NCBI GenBank assembly: GCA_944326945.1
Contig: CALVFY010000001.1
Coordinates: forward strand, 62,001 to 126,000
Direction: 5' to 3'
Source of the DNA: an uncultured Rikenellaceae bacterium
GTDB taxonomy: Bacteria > Bacteroidota > Bacteroidia > Bacteroidales > Rikenellaceae
DNA: 64,000 bases
Numbering within the stretch: position 1 is the stretch's first letter; the number at the start of each line of letters is the position of its first letter. Below, one piece after another: positions 8,264 to 16,554 of the stretch. The translations under genes were made by a program, and so were the position numbers. Below the pieces are notes generated by a model that ran no database searches, was not told the DNA's origin, and saw only the letters and a program-made list of their open reading frames with translations.

Positions 8264-11200
8264 TTAAAAGTTTATATCTACTCCGAAAGAGATCATTCGG
8301 GTTTGCGGATAGGTACTGTTGTAGTAGACTCCGTAAGCGGTTTTCGTCGTGGTGGAGAATTCGGGGTCAAGACCCGAGAATTTGGTGAAAGTAAGCAGGT
8401 TGCTGCCTGTTACGTAGACGCGTAACCGGTCTATTTTCAATTTTTGAGTCCATTTTTGGGGAAGGGTATATCCGAGGGTTACGTTTTTCAGCTTCAGATA
8501 CGAACCGTCCTCGATGAAATAATCGGAATAACGTTGGTAATTGTAGTTGGGGTCCTTCACGGGGGCGTTACCGTTTTCTTTGTCGATAGCCATGATACGA
8601 GGGCGATCGGTCAATCCGTTCCCGAGGAAATACGAGGCACGGAAGACTTCCGTGGAGGTGTTTGCTCCCTGCTGGACGCTTTGTGTGAAGGATTTTGCCA
8701 GATTCATCACGTCGTTTCCGGCGATGCCCGTAAAGTCGGCGGTGAAGTCTATGCCCTTGTATTCCAGTGAGATGTTGAATCCGTATTGGATGGTGGGCCA
8801 TGGGTTGCCGATGAAAGTGCAATCTTCGTCGTTGATGGTTCCGTCGCCGTTCAGATCGACATATTTCAAGTCGCCGACTCCGGTCAGACGTTGGTGATAG
8901 TAGTCGTGACCATGGGCCTGGGCATTCCGGTTGAGGGCGTCGATCTCTTCCTGGGAGGTGATCATACCATCGGTTTTCAGTCCCCAGAATTGGCTGATAG
9001 GTTGGCCGTTGACCGTCTTACAGGGGCTGAGTCCCGTGTTGGGCCAACCTCCTCCGCCGTAGATGTAGGCAGTGGGGAGTCCTAAATCGACCACCTGATT
9101 CCGGTTTTGGGAAATGTTGCCGCTGATGGCATAGTTGAAGTAACCGATATTGTTACGATAGGAGACCAACAGTTCCCATCCTTTGTTGTCGATGCGACCG
9201 ATGTTGACAGGCATCGTACTCATGGTGGTCAGCGAAGGCATCTGCGTGATCCCCGAAGAGTTGGGTGCCGACATGGCGTAGATCATGTTTTTGGTGATTC
9301 TTTGGTAGTAGTCCACCGAAAGTGAGAGTCTGTGCTGGAAGAATTCGAGATCGAGTCCGACATCGGTAGTGTAGATCGATTCCCATTTGATATTTTCGTT
9401 GACGACTTTGATATTGTTGTAGCCGCCCACGGAGGAAATGCCGTCGAACGAATGGTTTGTTACATTCTGGAAAGACATCAGATAGGAGTAGTTGTTCAGA
9501 GCCTGGTCGTTACCCAGGATACCCCAACTGAAACGGGGCTTGATCAGAGAGATCCAATTTTGATCCCAGTTTTTGAAGAAAGGCTCTTCGGTGACTTTCC
9601 ATCCTACGGAGACCGAAGGGAAGATACCCCAACGGTTCTTGGGACCGAATTTTGGCGAACCGTCGCGACGAACATTGACCGTCAGCAGGTAACGATTGTC
9701 GAAAGAGTAGTTCAGACGGCTGAACTGAGAAAGGAAACGGTCTTCGCTCAGTGCACCGGAAGCTGTTTTGTTTGAATTGGTGGAGAGGGCGAACGAGAGC
9801 GGATTGTCTACCGGGAAGTCGGTGGCGGTAGCACTCAGATCGGCATATTGTGAACTTTTGGCTTCATATCCCACCATGATTCTGAAATTATGTTTCTTGG
9901 CGAATATTTTGCCGTAGGAGAGTGTGGCGGTGAAAGTGTATTGCTCTGCGTAATTCAGCCCTTTGTTGTAGCTGTCTTTCGAGGGCGACCGACCCAGATC
10001 ATTCTCCTCGATATAGTAGTCGTCATATCCGCCACCTAATTGTGCCGCTCCGGTAACATTCAGTTTCAGTCCTTTCAGAATTTCCCAGTCGACATACAAA
10101 TCGGCATTGGTCATCAGATCGGAGACCTTTTGGTGGTTCTTTTCGATATTGGCCACCGGGTTTCCGCCCGAAAAATCGACTCCTTCCGGAACGGAGGCAA
10201 AGGAACCGTCCGGATTATAGACGCTCATATAGGGAATCGTGATCCAGGGATAGGATTCCGTGTAGGGATTACTGCGCAGGCGGGCCAAATAAATGCGTGT
10301 TCCTACGGTGAAATTCTTGCTCATTTTGTAATCCACATTCAATCGGGCAGAGATCCGTTCCCAGTAATTGTTTTTCTGGATTCCGTTTTCCCTTTCGTAT
10401 GCTCCGGAGAGGTAGTAACGGAATTTTTCGCTACCTCCGGTGATTGAGAGATTGTAACTCTGTTCTATTCCGTCGCGGTAGATCTCGTCGTACCAGTTGG
10501 TGTCGGGCAGTTTGGAGGGATCGCTCCAGATCGGATAATTTTCTCCGAGAGCCTGTTTGACCCGAATGTAGTCGGCTGTACCCAACAGGTCGTACCGATC
10601 CGTCATGCGGCGTATGCCGACTCTGCTGGTAAAGGCCACTTGGGCTTTTGAATTATAGTTTCCTTTTTTCGTGGTGATCAATACCACGCCACCAGCCGCT
10701 CTTGATCCGTAGATAGCTGCGGCACTGGCATCTTTGATGACCTCGATCGAGGCAATGTCATTCAGATTATAGTTGCTGTTGTTGTCCACGGCGACACCGT
10801 CGATGACGAACAGAGGATTCAGCCCGTTGATCGATCCCACACCGCGGATTACGATATCCGAACTGCTTCCCGGTTTTCCGTCGGTTTTGGAGACCATAAC
10901 ACCTGCCACTTTTCCTTGCAGGGCTTCGGCCACCGAACGTGCCGGGAGTTCTTTGATGTCATCGGCCTTGATCGATGCGATCGAACCCGTAAGATCGGAT
11001 TTTTCTTGAGTCCCATAGCCCACTACGATCACATCGTCCACCTGTTCGGATTCTTCTTCCAACACGATTTTCAGATGGTCTCGATTCAGTACGGGTATTT
11101 TCATGCTTTTGTAGCCGAGGAAGGAGACGAGCAGGGTGGAGCGGGCAGGTACTGTGAACCGGAAGGTGCCTTTTTCGTCGGAGAGTGTGCCGATCGAGGT

Positions 11201-11428
11201 GGAGTCGCTCACGACGATGGCGGCGCCGATGAGTGGATTGCCCTGGGCGTCCGTGACAGTTCCTGTGACGGTGTGTCGGGTCGGTTGGTTTTCTTTTGTC
11301 GAGTTAGATTCGGGGGTAATTCCGTCTGCCGGTGCGGGCAGTGACAGGCAGGCCAGCAGGAGCAGGACGAGTCCTGCCGTCCGTCGTGTCTGTCTGCCGA
11401 AAGAGATGAAAGTCGCTTCTTTTCTCAT
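8264..11428 (-). CDS. SusC/RagA-like TonB-dependent transporter
   Basis: 1054-residue outer-membrane importer. After a signal peptide comes a carboxypeptidase-regulatory-like domain (VTGTVTDAQGNPLIGAAI, about residues 53-130), a TonB box region (DDVIVVGYGTQEKSDLTGS), the plug domain (VIRGVGSINGLNPLFVIDG) and a C-terminal 22-strand barrel ending in an aromatic residue. No STN domain is present and no ECF sigma/anti-sigma pair is near, so classical trans-envelope signalling is unlikely. It pairs with the SusD gene downstream. Confidence 0.94.
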   Translation of the reverse strand: MRKEATFISFGRQTRRTAGLVLLLLACLSLPAPADGITPESNSTKENQPTRHTVTGTVTDAQGNPLIGAAIVVSDSTSIGTLSDEKGTFRFTVPARSTLLVSFLGYKSMKIPVLNRDHLKIVLEEESEQVDDVIVVGYGTQEKSDLTGSIASIKADDIKELPARSVAEALQGKVAGVMVSKTDGKPGSSSDIVIRGVGSINGLNPLFVIDGVAVDNNSNYNLNDIASIEVIKDASAAAIYGSRAAGGVVLITTKKGNYNSKAQVAFTSRVGIRRMTDRYDLLGTADYIRVKQALGENYPIWSDPSKLPDTNWYDEIYRDGIEQSYNLSITGGSEKFRYYLSGAYERENGIQKNNYWERISARLNVDYKMSKNFTVGTRIYLARLRSNPYTESYPWITIPYMSVYNPDGSFASVPEGVDFSGGNPVANIEKNHQKVSDLMTNADLYVDWEILKGLKLNVTGAAQLGGGYDDYYIEENDLGRSPSKDSYNKGLNYAEQYTFTATLSYGKIFAKKHNFRIMVGYEAKSSQYADLSATATDFPVDNPLSFALSTNSNKTASGALSEDRFLSQFSRLNYSFDNRYLLTVNVRRDGSPKFGPKNRWGIFPSVSVGWKVTEEPFFKNWDQNWISLIKPRFSWGILGNDQALNNYSYLMSFQNVTNHSFDGISSVGGYNNIKVVNENIKWESIYTTDVGLDLEFFQHRLSLSVDYYQRITKNMIYAMSAPNSSGITQMPSLTTMSTMPVNIGRIDNKGWELLVSYRNNIGYFNYAISGNISQNRNQVVDLGLPTAYIYGGGGWPNTGLSPCKTVNGQPISQFWGLKTDGMITSQEEIDALNRNAQAHGHDYYHQRLTGVGDLKYVDLNGDGTINDEDCTFIGNPWPTIQYGFNISLEYKGIDFTADFTGIAGNDVMNLAKSFTQSVQQGANTSTEVFRASYFLGNGLTDRPRIMAIDKENGNAPVKDPNYNYQRYSDYFIEDGSYLKLKNVTLGYTLPQKWTQKLKIDRLRVYVTGSNLLTFTKFSGLDPEFSTTTKTAYGVYYNSTYPQTRMISFGVDINF

Positions 11429-11910
11429 AAGGATCTGTTTGGATTTTTGAGTAGTGAGAAAAGGTAAGCAAGAGGAGTGCCAAAGAATGAACGGAGTATA
11501 AGATGTTGATTTTTAGTGGGAAATGTGGGTTCGGGGGTGGGGTGAGTGGTAGAATTTTTCCACACTTCTGTGGAAAAATTCTACATGCGGGGCCACGGAT
11601 GTCCGGGCCGGGCGACGGAGAAGAGCCACAGGCTGAGGGCGGTACCCGTGTAGATGACTTCGGCCGTCCTTTCTTCCGGTTGACCGACGAAACTTTTCAC
11701 CGGTAAGTTTATCTTGGACTATCCGAGGGCATAACTTCTTCTTGTCCAAGGCCGCACTGTCTTTTACTGGAGTACCATGCCGTCGTCGAAAATGACGGGT
11801 ATGGGTTTCTGCTTTTGCCGGGGGATTGCGAGGAGGGAAAGTCGCTATATGGTCAGAAAAAAGTGTTTGGCAGAAAGGTCATTGTGGCAGGACGTTTGAA
11901 AGAAATCGAG
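11429..11910. other. 482-bp intergenic region upstream of SusC
   Basis: No convincing gene. It contains one 16-bp perfect hairpin (11549-11584). ORFs on either strand here lack family resemblance. I found no exact TAnnTTTG promoter for the leftward SusC; the nearest is ATTCTTTG (minus strand) near 11482-11491, which is poor. The rest could be the 3' untranslated part of the long operon ending at 11911 plus the SusC control region. Confidence 0.5.
11549..11584. repeat. 16-bp inverted repeat with 4-nt loop
   Basis: Arms 11549-11564 and 11569-11584 are perfectly complementary, loop CTTC. It may be the terminator of the leftward operon that ends at 11911, but it lies 330 nt beyond the last stop codon and lacks a long T-run. 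A regulatory hairpin in the SusC upstream region is the alternative. Confidence 0.7.
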
Positions 11911-13236
11911 TTAAATGTGTTTGTGCTGCCAGCGTCCGTACTTGAGAAACAGGAAGGAGAGCGACAGCAGCATGAGAGCATAGATGTGTTCAGAAGTCCA
12001 GTACCATGCAATCTCTTTGCGCAGGAGGGGAAACAGACATAACAGATAACAGCCCGAAACGAGCAGAGAGGATAGTTTTAGCATCAGGGTCAGTCGTGTG
12101 TTTCCCGTGCCGAATACGGCGTAGAACAGAAGAAATCCGGGAACCAGGATTAGGTAGGATGAAAGCATGACCATAAGGGACGGAACGGAGGCTGCGATCA
12201 GTTCGGCATTGTTGGTATAGACGTGTAGTATCTGGGTCGGAAACAGGGTCATGACGAGTACGATAGGCAGGAGGAAAGCGTATGTCATCAAAATGGAGCG
12301 GATGACAAGGGACCGGAGACAGCGGGAGAGTCCAGCACCGATGAGGTTGCTGGTCAGGGAGCTGACGGCCAAGGCCGAACCGCTTACCACGATGAATAAT
12401 AGGGACGATGTGCAACGGATCATGTTGGTGACGGCAAGGGGACGTTCGCCCAGGCGTTCGACGATAACGAAAAATGACAGCCAGATGCCGGCTGACAGAA
12501 ACGATTGGAGCATGGTCCATCCCGAGATGTTCAGTATGTGCCTTAGGATTCCGAAATTTATTTTGCCCCGTAGGAAGAGCCCGTATCGGACGCGGTCGAC
12601 TTTCAGTGCCGTATAGATCAGGAAGAAGAGCATGGCGATCAGTTCCGATATGGAAGATGCTATGGCCGCTCCGGCAATACCCAAAGGGGGAAAACCTGCT
12701 TTCCCGAAAATGAGGATATAATTGAGCATGGCATTGGCAAAAACCTGTATGATGGAGTTGACGGTAAGTATCCGTGTTTGGGTGATGCCGATGAAGAACG
12801 ATCGGAACATTACGGATATGAAGGAAAAAAAGAATCCGTAAATGCGCCATCGGATATATTGATTCGTGGCGTTGTATACTGCATCCGCTTGAATCACTTT
12901 GCGGAGCAGCGGGGGGGCGCCGTACAGGGAGACAATGAACAGAACGGCCGCCAGGAATATCATGAAGAAAATGCCTTGTCTGAAAATGGGCCCGATTTCC
13001 TGGAGACGGTTTTCTCCGTTGCGTCTTCCGATAAGGATCTGGACACCCATCCCGAATCCGCAGGCCAGCATGAAAATGGTTTGGTAGTAATTTCCTGCCA
13101 AGGCAGAGGCTCCGAGCTCTATTTCACCTACACGACCCAGGTAGGCCGTATCGGTGAGACTGATGACATATTCGATCAACAGACTGAACAATACAGGATA
13201 AAAGGTCTTCCATATCTGTCCATAACTGATTTTCAT
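11911..13236 (-). CDS. MATE-family efflux transporter
   Basis: 441-residue integral membrane protein with about 12 hydrophobic segments in two homologous halves. The N-terminal segment (LTDTAYLGRVGEIELGASAL) is typical of MATE/NorM proteins. ATG 13236 is preferred; the frame runs back to a TTG at 13272. It is the last gene of the long leftward operon, 59 nt after the thioredoxin lipoprotein. The cargo is unknown; a sodium- or proton-driven export function is known for the family, and its role in a glycan operon is unclear. Confidence 0.88.
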   Translation of the reverse strand: MKISYGQIWKTFYPVLFSLLIEYVISLTDTAYLGRVGEIELGASALAGNYYQTIFMLACGFGMGVQILIGRRNGENRLQEIGPIFRQGIFFMIFLAAVLFIVSLYGAPPLLRKVIQADAVYNATNQYIRWRIYGFFFSFISVMFRSFFIGITQTRILTVNSIIQVFANAMLNYILIFGKAGFPPLGIAGAAIASSISELIAMLFFLIYTALKVDRVRYGLFLRGKINFGILRHILNISGWTMLQSFLSAGIWLSFFVIVERLGERPLAVTNMIRCTSSLLFIVVSGSALAVSSLTSNLIGAGLSRCLRSLVIRSILMTYAFLLPIVLVMTLFPTQILHVYTNNAELIAASVPSLMVMLSSYLILVPGFLLFYAVFGTGNTRLTLMLKLSSLLVSGCYLLCLFPLLRKEIAWYWTSEHIYALMLLSLSFLFLKYGRWQHKHI

Positions 13237-13295
13237 AGGTGGTGTGGTGCATACGGTCTGGTATCTTTTCAAGAGGTGTCGCCGGCAGGAAACAT

Positions 13296-14678
13296 TCAGC
13301 GGCGGATGGCTCCGTAGACGGAGAGAACGACATCCGGAGGAGGTATGTTCTTGAGTACGATTCGTTTTTCTTCATCCAGCAGATAAATGGCCGGCAGTCC
13401 GAATAGCGCATAGCGTTCCCTCGCCTGTTCGGTCTGACGTGGATCGTAAAGGTTGATCCAGTCGGACGGTAACTTTTCGGAAACGTATTGCCTCCATTTA
13501 TCGTATTCATATTCGGTATAGATCGATACGACTTTAAGTCCCTGGTTTCCGTAACGCTCTGAAAGGAGTTTCAGATTTTCGGTCGTTTCCCGGCAGACTC
13601 CACATTCGGTGTCGAAAAAATAGAGCAGAAGGTATTTGGCTTCGATGTCATGCAGGCGTGTTGGCCGATCGAGAACGTCTTCCAAAATCAGGTCGGCCGA
13701 GATTTCGCCTATGCGGTTCTTTTTCGATTCCTGCAGAAGCTCTTCGACCGCTATTCGTTTTTCCAGAGGCAGGCGGATGGAATCCTGTTTGAGCAAATGT
13801 TCTTCAGCCAGCATGATGATGACTTCGTCGTCGCGCAGCAGGGATTCGTCGCTGCCGTATATCTGGTAAAGATTGTCCAGCAGGTAGTTGTAAATGGAGG
13901 GACATTCCCGGGCTTTTTCCAAAAGTTCCCGAAGCAGAGAGACTCTTTCCTGGATCGGTTCTCCGTTTAACGCTTCGACGAACCGGATCAGGTACCGGGG
14001 AAGAACGGGGGTATTTGCCATGCGTTTGTCAGACAGGTCCACGTGATCCCAAAAGTGGGTTTTCACGAATGTCTCTTTGTCTTCGACTCGTTCCGGGATT
14101 GGAACGGGTACTTGGGCCTTGATGATCTTTGAAGACAGACGTCGTTTATGGCGTGAGGCCGTCAACAGCGTGTAATCGCTGACGATCCGGTCAATGGAAT
14201 CGGCTTTCCGGTGAATGGTGCGAACCGAATCCGGAATATCCTTTACGAAATCGTAAGCTGCGAACAAGTCATTGTATTCTCTGTTCCACAATTCGGTTTT
14301 TTTCAGGTAACGGACGTAGTCCGTATTTTCAGGGCTTCCCTCGAAAGTCAGACTCCATAAGATATTTTCAGGATTGAATGTGATAGAAAACCGTTGGGGT
14401 TCATTTTTTGATATAATGAATTGAAACAAGGGCGTCGTGTTCGTCGAGATTCTGTACACTCCTTCTTCGAGGGAGAGGGTGTCCTTGAAATGTGTCGGAA
14501 GTTCTCCTGTTTTGCTTTGCAGGGGAGTGAAGACGCCCTGGCGGCAAAATTCGAGATACAGCGTATCGGAGGGAAGTGTACCCTCCGATACGTGTATCTG
14601 GATGTCATATCCCGGCTTTTTTACTTCGCAGGCACAAAAAGATAGAGCGAGCAGAACGGCGAATGCAGTTCTTTTCAT
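13296..14678 (-). CDS. TlpA-like thioredoxin-fold lipoprotein (DUF5106-type)
   Basis: 460 residues. The signal peptide ends in a lipobox (LSFCAC). An N-terminal beta-rich region of DUF4369 type is followed by a helical linker region and a C-terminal thioredoxin-like domain (about 310-460) with the redox motif CGVC and the cis-proline segment GLPAIYLLD. Such lipoproteins are membrane-attached thiol-disulfide oxidoreductases common in Bacteroidota. It starts 12 nt after the GDPD-phosphatase fusion gene and may keep cysteines of the operon's exported proteins in the right state; that link is inference. Confidence 0.82.
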   Translation of the reverse strand: MKRTAFAVLLALSFCACEVKKPGYDIQIHVSEGTLPSDTLYLEFCRQGVFTPLQSKTGELPTHFKDTLSLEEGVYRISTNTTPLFQFIISKNEPQRFSITFNPENILWSLTFEGSPENTDYVRYLKKTELWNREYNDLFAAYDFVKDIPDSVRTIHRKADSIDRIVSDYTLLTASRHKRRLSSKIIKAQVPVPIPERVEDKETFVKTHFWDHVDLSDKRMANTPVLPRYLIRFVEALNGEPIQERVSLLRELLEKARECPSIYNYLLDNLYQIYGSDESLLRDDEVIIMLAEEHLLKQDSIRLPLEKRIAVEELLQESKKNRIGEISADLILEDVLDRPTRLHDIEAKYLLLYFFDTECGVCRETTENLKLLSERYGNQGLKVVSIYTEYEYDKWRQYVSEKLPSDWINLYDPRQTEQARERYALFGLPAIYLLDEEKRIVLKNIPPPDVVLSVYGAIRR

Positions 14679-14690
14679 GGTATTCCCGGA

Positions 14691-16520
14691 TTATTCCTGA
14701 AGGAAGAGTGAAAGAATTTTTTTCGGAATTTCGGTGTTGTCCATAAAGCCTCGGAATAGTCCGGAACGAGGACCGTAGGCCAGTACGGGAACGACTATTC
14801 CCGTGTGGTCGTCGGATTCGAAAGCTCCGGTGACATTCCGGCCATACTCGCCGTCGTGGAGGGTGATACCTCCCGTTTCATGGTCGGAAGTGATGATGAC
14901 CAGCGTGTTTTTATCCTGGTCTGCGAATTCGAGTGCCTGTGCAAGAGTCCGGTCGAAGTCGAGATACTCTCGGACTACATATTGCATGTCGTTGGCATGG
15001 GCCCCGGAATCGATCTTGGCCCCTTCCACCATCATGAAAAAGCCGTTTCCCGACTGTCGCATTCGGGCCAGAGATTGGGAGAAAGCCTTCTCCAGCATGG
15101 ATACTTTTTGGCCGGGGATATGTTCTGCCAGACAGAGGATGCGTTTGCCAGCCGGAATTTTTCCGATTTCCGGAAGCGAACGGCATACGGCTATATTCTG
15201 GTTTGTCATCCGCTGGAGTAACTCTTTGTTTTTTTGGTCGAGAACTTGGTCGTAGCCGCCGATCAGGAGTGAAACCGGGGAGGTGAGGAAATCGGATACG
15301 ATTTTTTCCGAATGATCCCGGTCGCTTTGGTGGGCGTAAAATGCGGAAGGGGTGGCTCCCGTAATCTTGTCTGTGGTAAGCAGGGCTGACGGGATATTTT
15401 TATCGGCAAGTCTTTCCGGGATATTGGCCAGTTTATTGCCTTGCGGATCCAGCCCGATATAGCGATTGCGCGTTTTCTTGCCGGTGGCGAGAGCGGTGCC
15501 GGCTGCGGCCGAATCGGTCGAATAGTTGTCGGCAGAGACCGTTCGGGCGTATCCCATGTTTTTCGGGGTCATGACATTCAGACGACCACCGTTGACTGTT
15601 GCCGCACTCCACAAATGAGCCAGGCCGGCTCCGTCGCTGATGAACAGGATAATGTTTTTCGGAGCCCGGTCGGCATTATCGCTGGCATAAGTGGGTTGAT
15701 AGGGGGGGTAAGCGGGAAAATCGGCTGTGGCGATTCCTTTTTTGTAATGATTCAGGAATACGGCCAGTTCTTCAGGTTTGTCGGTGTTGATGTAATCGAA
15801 ACCTAACTTGATGAATGTGTGGTAGGCTATTTTTGAGTCGGGAGTCGCCCAGAACCGTACGGGTTTGCCTAAGCGGTGGATGGAGTCCACGTAACGGGAT
15901 AGTGCATCGTATTCGGACTTTATGGGACGGCCCCGCCCGTTCCAATGGGAGAAGTCGAAGAACGGGGCGTTGTAGATGGCTACCCGTTCGAATTGTTCCG
16001 GCGTATAGTGCAGGTCTTTGTAACCGTCGAAAAAGAATATGTCGTCATAGAGACTGAACTGTTCCGGTTTTGGAATGGCTCCGCTCAGTACAATTTTGAC
16101 GGCATCGGGATTATGCCTGACATCGAAATATTCGCGTACTGGTCTTATCAGTTTGGTGAGGGCCGGAATACTGACCGTATGGTTCGTCTTCAGGTCGATG
16201 TAGAGTTGAAGTTTTTTCCCGTTGGGATAGATCTTTCCTTCGTGGAGATTCATCTGCTCCACGATGGGGTCGATATACAGTCTTTTCAATGTACGTTTAG
16301 GATCGACTCCCTTTTTGTCGTGGGCGACGATTACCTGGCCGTCTACGACCAGGATGTCTGCTTCGATGGAGCCGAAACCCAGAGAATAGGCTTTGTAGAA
16401 TGGTACGCTGCGGAAGTAGTCGTTATGGGAATGGGCCATGGAGACATTCACTTCCCGGGGTTGAGCTGGGGCATGGCCGCACCATGCGACCATGCCGAGC
16501 AGCCAGATGATTGTTTTCAT
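14691..16520 (-). CDS. Fusion of GDPD/PI-PLC-like domain and alkaline phosphatase
   Basis: 609-residue exported protein. After the signal peptide comes a phosphodiesterase TIM barrel (about 20-260) with the metal/catalytic set HSHNDY, SIEAD and VAHD, related to the GDPD/PI-PLC superfamily. A complete alkaline phosphatase follows (about 290-609): metal Asp in LFISDGAGLAH, nucleophile Ser337 in TDSAAAGTA, EGAKIDSGAHAND, TSDHETGG and DDHTG. One polypeptide could therefore cut a phosphodiester and then remove the remaining phosphomonoester. ATG 16520 gives a clean signal peptide; an in-frame ATG lies at 16538. Between GH92 and the thioredoxin lipoprotein gene, all in one operon. Confidence 0.88.
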   Translation of the reverse strand: MKTIIWLLGMVAWCGHAPAQPREVNVSMAHSHNDYFRSVPFYKAYSLGFGSIEADILVVDGQVIVAHDKKGVDPKRTLKRLYIDPIVEQMNLHEGKIYPNGKKLQLYIDLKTNHTVSIPALTKLIRPVREYFDVRHNPDAVKIVLSGAIPKPEQFSLYDDIFFFDGYKDLHYTPEQFERVAIYNAPFFDFSHWNGRGRPIKSEYDALSRYVDSIHRLGKPVRFWATPDSKIAYHTFIKLGFDYINTDKPEELAVFLNHYKKGIATADFPAYPPYQPTYASDNADRAPKNIILFISDGAGLAHLWSAATVNGGRLNVMTPKNMGYARTVSADNYSTDSAAAGTALATGKKTRNRYIGLDPQGNKLANIPERLADKNIPSALLTTDKITGATPSAFYAHQSDRDHSEKIVSDFLTSPVSLLIGGYDQVLDQKNKELLQRMTNQNIAVCRSLPEIGKIPAGKRILCLAEHIPGQKVSMLEKAFSQSLARMRQSGNGFFMMVEGAKIDSGAHANDMQYVVREYLDFDRTLAQALEFADQDKNTLVIITSDHETGGITLHDGEYGRNVTGAFESDDHTGIVVPVLAYGPRSGLFRGFMDNTEIPKKILSLFLQE

Positions 16521-16554
16521 ATTGACGAATGAGTGCATGTGTGTCGTTTTTTTA

